This document shows positions 5,696 through 7,667 of a DNA stretch of 7,667 nucleotides, in pieces. The stretch is from NCBI GenBank assembly GCA_949283445.1, contig CASDTD010000091.1, forward strand, positions 1 to 7,667, written 5' to 3'. Position numbers and translations under genes: made by a program. The stretch's first letter is position 1, and the number at the start of each line of letters is the position of its first letter. The notes under the pieces are model-generated. The model saw nothing but the letters and a program-made list of their open reading frames with translations. It ran no database searches and had not been told where the DNA came from. The DNA comes from an uncultured Coriobacteriia bacterium. Lineage in GTDB: Bacteria; Actinomycetota; Coriobacteriia; Coriobacteriales; QAMH01.

Positions 5696-5974
5696 CTACA
5701 ACCCCAGCAGCCCGCTATGACTCCCCGTGCGCGTAGCGACGAGGACAAGTCCCTCCTCATCAATGCGATAGATGAGCAACCAGTCAGGCTCGATGTGGCA
5801 CTCACGGTGTCCGTGATATGTTCCTCCAAGTGAATGGTCGCGCATCGCATCGGGTAGATCTTCACCGCGCATGAGTACCTCAAGGGTTCGCTCGAGCTTC
5901 GAGAGATCCTTGCCCTGCTGCTTCACGCGCTTGTAGTCCTTTTTGAACTTGGCTGTGAATCTCAGTTCCAGCAT
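5696..5974 (-). CDS. YafQ-family mRNA interferase toxin, module 2
   Basis: A 92-residue protein, the same length as E. coli YafQ, of the RelE/ParE superfamily. It shows RDHSLGG with H47, ECHIEPDWLLIY with H60, D64 and W65, and ATRTGSHS with R82 and H86. These match YafQ H50, H63, D67, W68, R83 and H87. The one departure is at the end: where YafQ and module 1 have phenylalanine (F91, F98) this protein has L90 (SGLLGL), a residue position reported to matter for activity. The start ATG (5974-5972) follows the antitoxin stop by three bases and has GAGGAG seven bases upstream inside the end of the antitoxin gene. It is otherwise complete and probably active, or attenuated. It differs clearly from the module 1 toxin, so this is not a recent duplication. 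Confidence 0.92.
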   Translation of the reverse strand: MLELRFTAKFKKDYKRVKQQGKDLSKLERTLEVLMRGEDLPDAMRDHSLGGTYHGHRECHIEPDWLLIYRIDEEGLVLVATRTGSHSGLLGL

Positions 5975-5977
5975 GGC

Positions 5978-6262
5978 TTACTCCTCGTCGAGCGCGGCCA
6001 TTGCCTCCTTAGCAGTGCGATAGGGACCTGAGAGGTTCCTGCCCGTCACCGCATCATCCATCGCAGCGAGCGTTTCCTGACTGAACCCATAGGGGTTCGA
6101 CGGATCGAACGGGAAGCCTCCACGACGGTTGAACGCGGAAACGAACATGCGAATAGCATTGCTCGGAGAGGTGCCGATCTCGTCGCAGATCAAGGAAAAG
6201 CGTTCCTTCTCGTCCTTGCGGAGCTTTGCAGAAATCGACTCTGTCGCTGCTGTACTAGCCAT
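5978..6262 (-). CDS. RelB/DinJ-family antitoxin, module 2
   Basis: A 94-residue antitoxin of the type II RelB/DinJ family. The N-terminal half (ESISAKLRKDEKERFSLI, then DEIGTSPSNAIRMFVSAF) is a ribbon-helix-helix DNA-binding domain. The linker GGFPFDPSNPYGFS is a strong family signature, and the C-terminal half (GRNLSGPYRTAKEAM) should bind the toxin. The start is ATG at 6262-6260, with AAGGA at 6275-6271 about eight bases upstream. It is co-transcribed with the toxin gene three bases after its stop. The promoter region has an imperfect inverted repeat at 6289-6341 that is a likely operator for self-repression, as is known for this family. Confidence 0.93.
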   Translation of the reverse strand: MASTAATESISAKLRKDEKERFSLICDEIGTSPSNAIRMFVSAFNRRGGFPFDPSNPYGFSQETLAAMDDAVTGRNLSGPYRTAKEAMAALDEE

Positions 6263-6288
6263 GGCTATTCCTTACTACGATTTCCTAC

Positions 6289-6341
6289 TTTGTCTTATAT
6301 TGTATACCTTTCGCCAAGTAAATCACACGATATGAGACAAA
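6289..6341 (-). promoter_or_regulatory. Promoter and imperfect inverted-repeat operator of module 2
   Basis: On the minus strand TTTACT (6322-6317) and TATAAG (6299-6294) are separated by 17 bases, a good sigma70-type pair that would start transcription near 6287, about 25 bases before the antitoxin ATG. The pair lies within an inverted repeat: TTTGTCTTATATTG (6289-6302) and CGATATGAGACAAA (6328-6341) match at 12 of 14 positions when one is reversed. Antitoxin bound to the arms would cover the -10 directly. Confidence 0.55.
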
Positions 6342-6398
6342 CGAAACCGTATCGACTTGAAGTTGAGCCGGCTCTAGGCAACAATCGAGACAAACGAA
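6334..6398. repeat. 12-base direct repeat GAGACAAACGAA, two copies
   Basis: The same 12 bases occur at 6334-6345 and 6387-6398, 53 bases apart. The first copy overlaps the outer arm of the module 2 inverted repeat, so the second may be an auxiliary antitoxin-binding half-site upstream of the promoter. It may also be chance. The rest of the gap 6342-6434 has only a short GAATTC-containing imperfect stem near 6405-6426 after dus, with no T run. Confidence 0.35.
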
Positions 6399-6434
6399 TT
6401 AGGCGAATTCCTGCACAGGAGAATTCTGCTGCCC

Positions 6435-7388
6435 TCACCCCTGGAACCGCGCGGCCATCGCGAGCTCTTCGTTGCAGAAAACGCGCGCCGTGGCGGCTCG
6501 GTACTCGTCGAGCTTGCGTGCCTTCCTGATAGCGCGGTGTACCGAAAGCGGATCGGCGAACGCGTACTTGGCGTAGGACCACCACTCCTTCATGCGGCAG
6601 ACCGCGTTGCCGCCCATCTCTGCCTCGTAGGCGTCGAGCAGCTTGTCATGAAAACGCGCGAGCTCGTCACGCGTCGCAGCCGCCCCGCCGTTCAACATGC
6701 GTGCCAGGGCGGGATTGGCCAGGATGCCCCTGCCCAGCATCACGTGGCGCGTTTCCGGATATGCCCTGAGCAGGACATCAAGATCGTCGCAGGAGAAGAT
6801 ATCGCCGTTGTAGGCCGCGGGAAACGGCGCTGTGTGAAGTGTCGTGCCGTACGGCTCCCAGCGCGGGGTCCCCTTGTAACCGTCCTTCTGCACACGGGGA
6901 TGGACGATGAGCTCCGCGAGGGGATGCGCGCAATACACCTCGAGAATCGCCTCGTACTCTTCATCCTCGAGAACGCCAATACGCGTCTTGACCGACACCG
7001 GGATGGGAGACCTGCTGCAGACCTCCCCCAGGAATGCGTCGAGCTCTGTCAGGTTACGCAAGAAGCCCGCGCCCTTGCCCTTGGAAACGACCGTCCCCGA
7101 AGGACATCCCAGGTTCAGGTTGACCTCTTCATAGCCCATCTTCTCCAGGAGCTGCGCCGCCCAGACGAACTCGTCGGCGTTTTTCGTCAGCAGCTGCGGA
7201 ACGACGGAAAGCTCCTCGTTGTTCGCAGGGTCGAGCTCGACGAGCATGCGCTTGCCGAACGAACTGCCCACGCGAGGCGGGGCAAGAAACGGCGTGTAGT
7301 AACGGTCGAGCGCCCCGAAGCACTCCGCATGAACCCTGCGAAACACATGACCCGTAAGCCCCTCCATGGGAGCCAGCGAGAGTATCAT
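6435..7388 (-). CDS. dus: tRNA-dihydrouridine synthase
   Basis: A 317-residue FMN enzyme that reduces uridine to dihydrouridine in tRNA with NADPH. The N-terminal SLAPMEGLTGHVFRRV (4-19) is the FMN-binding opening of the family. The catalytic cysteine is C95 in NLNLGCPSGTVVSKGKGAG. K134 in VSVKTRIG and H163 in IVHPR are the usual FMN/substrate contacts. YNGDIFS (193-199) and MLGRGILANP close the TIM barrel, and a helical C-terminal domain follows. The length is normal for the shorter branch common in gut Firmicutes and Actinobacteria. The DusA/B/C subgroup cannot be fixed by eye, so the symbol is generic. The start ATG (7388-7386) has GAAGG six to seven bases upstream. It is divergent from tag, and the module 2 antitoxin gene follows it after 172 bases with its own promoter. 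Confidence 0.95.
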   Translation of the reverse strand: MILSLAPMEGLTGHVFRRVHAECFGALDRYYTPFLAPPRVGSSFGKRMLVELDPANNEELSVVPQLLTKNADEFVWAAQLLEKMGYEEVNLNLGCPSGTVVSKGKGAGFLRNLTELDAFLGEVCSRSPIPVSVKTRIGVLEDEEYEAILEVYCAHPLAELIVHPRVQKDGYKGTPRWEPYGTTLHTAPFPAAYNGDIFSCDDLDVLLRAYPETRHVMLGRGILANPALARMLNGGAAATRDELARFHDKLLDAYEAEMGGNAVCRMKEWWSYAKYAFADPLSVHRAIRKARKLDEYRAATARVFCNEELAMAARFQG

Positions 7389-7441
7389 GGAAGCCTTCCC
7401 CTTCCCCGAAAAGAATCGTGCGTTCGATGGTTACAGCCCGA

Positions 7442-7453
7442 CAAGTATACTTG
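7442..7453. promoter_or_regulatory. 12-base palindrome in the dus-tag divergent promoter region
   Basis: CAAGTATACTTG is a perfect palindrome. It contains TATACT on both strands, so it could serve as the -10 of tag (7446-7451, plus) and perhaps of dus (7449-7444, minus). No good -35 hexamer is present at 16-18 bases on either strand. It could equally be a small operator shared by the two genes. Confidence 0.3.
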
Positions 7454-7468
7454 CACCAAGGACAAGAT

Positions 7469-7667
7469 TTGGCGAAAGCGATTCAGATTATGGGCTATTG
7501 CGATTGGGCCTCGACTGACCCACTGGACAGGCACTATCACGACACCGAATGGGGAATCCCGGTACATGACGACAGGCATATGTTCGAGCACTTGACGCTC
7601 GAATGCCTGCAATGCGGCCTCTCGTGGATCTTGATGCTCAAGAAGCGCGAGATCTTCAGGGGATGCT
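7469..7667 (+). CDS. tag: DNA-3-methyladenine glycosylase I, N-terminal part
   Basis: Tag removes 3-methyladenine from alkylated DNA in base-excision repair. Only the first 66 codons are present; the gene runs off the right edge. The text matches E. coli TAG closely. Counting from the ATG at 7490, C4 and H17 (half of the zinc site) fall at the same positions, YHDTEWGIP matches YHDNEWGVP, and E38 in LTLECLQCGLSW is the catalytic glutamate. LMLKKREIFRGC follows. The start is uncertain. The TTG at 7469 has AAGGA (7458-7462) six bases upstream and adds LAKAIQI; the ATG at 7490 gives the usual N-terminus but has no ribosome-binding sequence near it. I chose TTG. The two zinc ligands expected near the C-terminus are outside the window. 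Confidence 0.92.
   Translation, partial: MAKAIQIMGYCDWASTDPLDRHYHDTEWGIPVHDDRHMFEHLTLECLQCGLSWILMLKKREIFRGC

Noticed and set aside
6405..6426. Terminator after dus formed by two GAATTC sequences
   Set aside because: The stem needs a two-base bulge and has a very small loop, and no T run follows on the minus strand.
6537..7595. Long plus-strand open frame of 352 codons
   Set aside because: It is antisense to dus and runs on across the start of tag in a different frame; no motif supports it.
1..7667. CRISPR arrays, tRNA or rRNA genes, insertion sequences
   Set aside because: No regularly spaced repeats, cloverleaf-like sequences, rRNA-like blocks or transposase-like proteins were seen on either strand.

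Overview
The window looks like bacterial chromosome from a high-GC actinobacterium. The best guess is a gut Coriobacteriia/Eggerthellales type, from the GC-rich core genes, the style of the Dus and Tag proteins and the RelB/DinJ-YafQ modules. This is a judgement from protein character only; no rRNA or species marker is present. Both ends cut through genes. Almost everything is on the minus strand; only the unknown gene at 4885-5397 and the tag fragment at the right edge are on the plus strand.

Left region (1-3255, minus strand). Read in the direction of transcription, a probable operon starts with a two-domain glyoxalase/VOC-nitroreductase fusion (3255-2326). Eighteen bases later comes a small two-helix membrane protein (2307-1852). 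It overlaps by ATGA a larger membrane protein (1855-1058) whose C-terminal half is clearly paralogous to it. A gap with a good promoter then leads into the 5' part of tex (946-1), which runs off the left edge just before its YqgF domain.

Middle region (3401-6341) is an accessory island. It holds a DinJ-YafQ toxin-antitoxin pair followed 42 bases downstream by a pol-beta-type nucleotidyltransferase (4681-3401). It also holds an opposite-strand gene for a 170-residue helical protein resembling the DIP1984 family (4885-5397), and a second, diverged RelB/DinJ-YafQ pair (6262-5696). Base composition falls in its centre: by hand count 23/60 G+C at 4741-4800 and at 5461-5520, against 44/60 at 2701-2760. 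A perfect 18-base inverted repeat lies between the first antitoxin gene and the opposite-strand gene, and an imperfect 14-base inverted repeat covers the promoter of the second module. The 298 bases at 5398-5695 between the convergent genes hold no recognised gene.

Right region (6435-7667) is housekeeping: a tRNA-dihydrouridine synthase (dus, minus) diverging from the start of DNA-3-methyladenine glycosylase I (tag, plus), with a 12-base palindrome between them.

No single feature proves a new system. The items most worth a second look are the VOC-nitroreductase fusion with its paralogous membrane pair, the toxin-antitoxin-nucleotidyltransferase cassette with its very regular operator, and the unknown gene and unexplained spacer between the two toxin-antitoxin modules.
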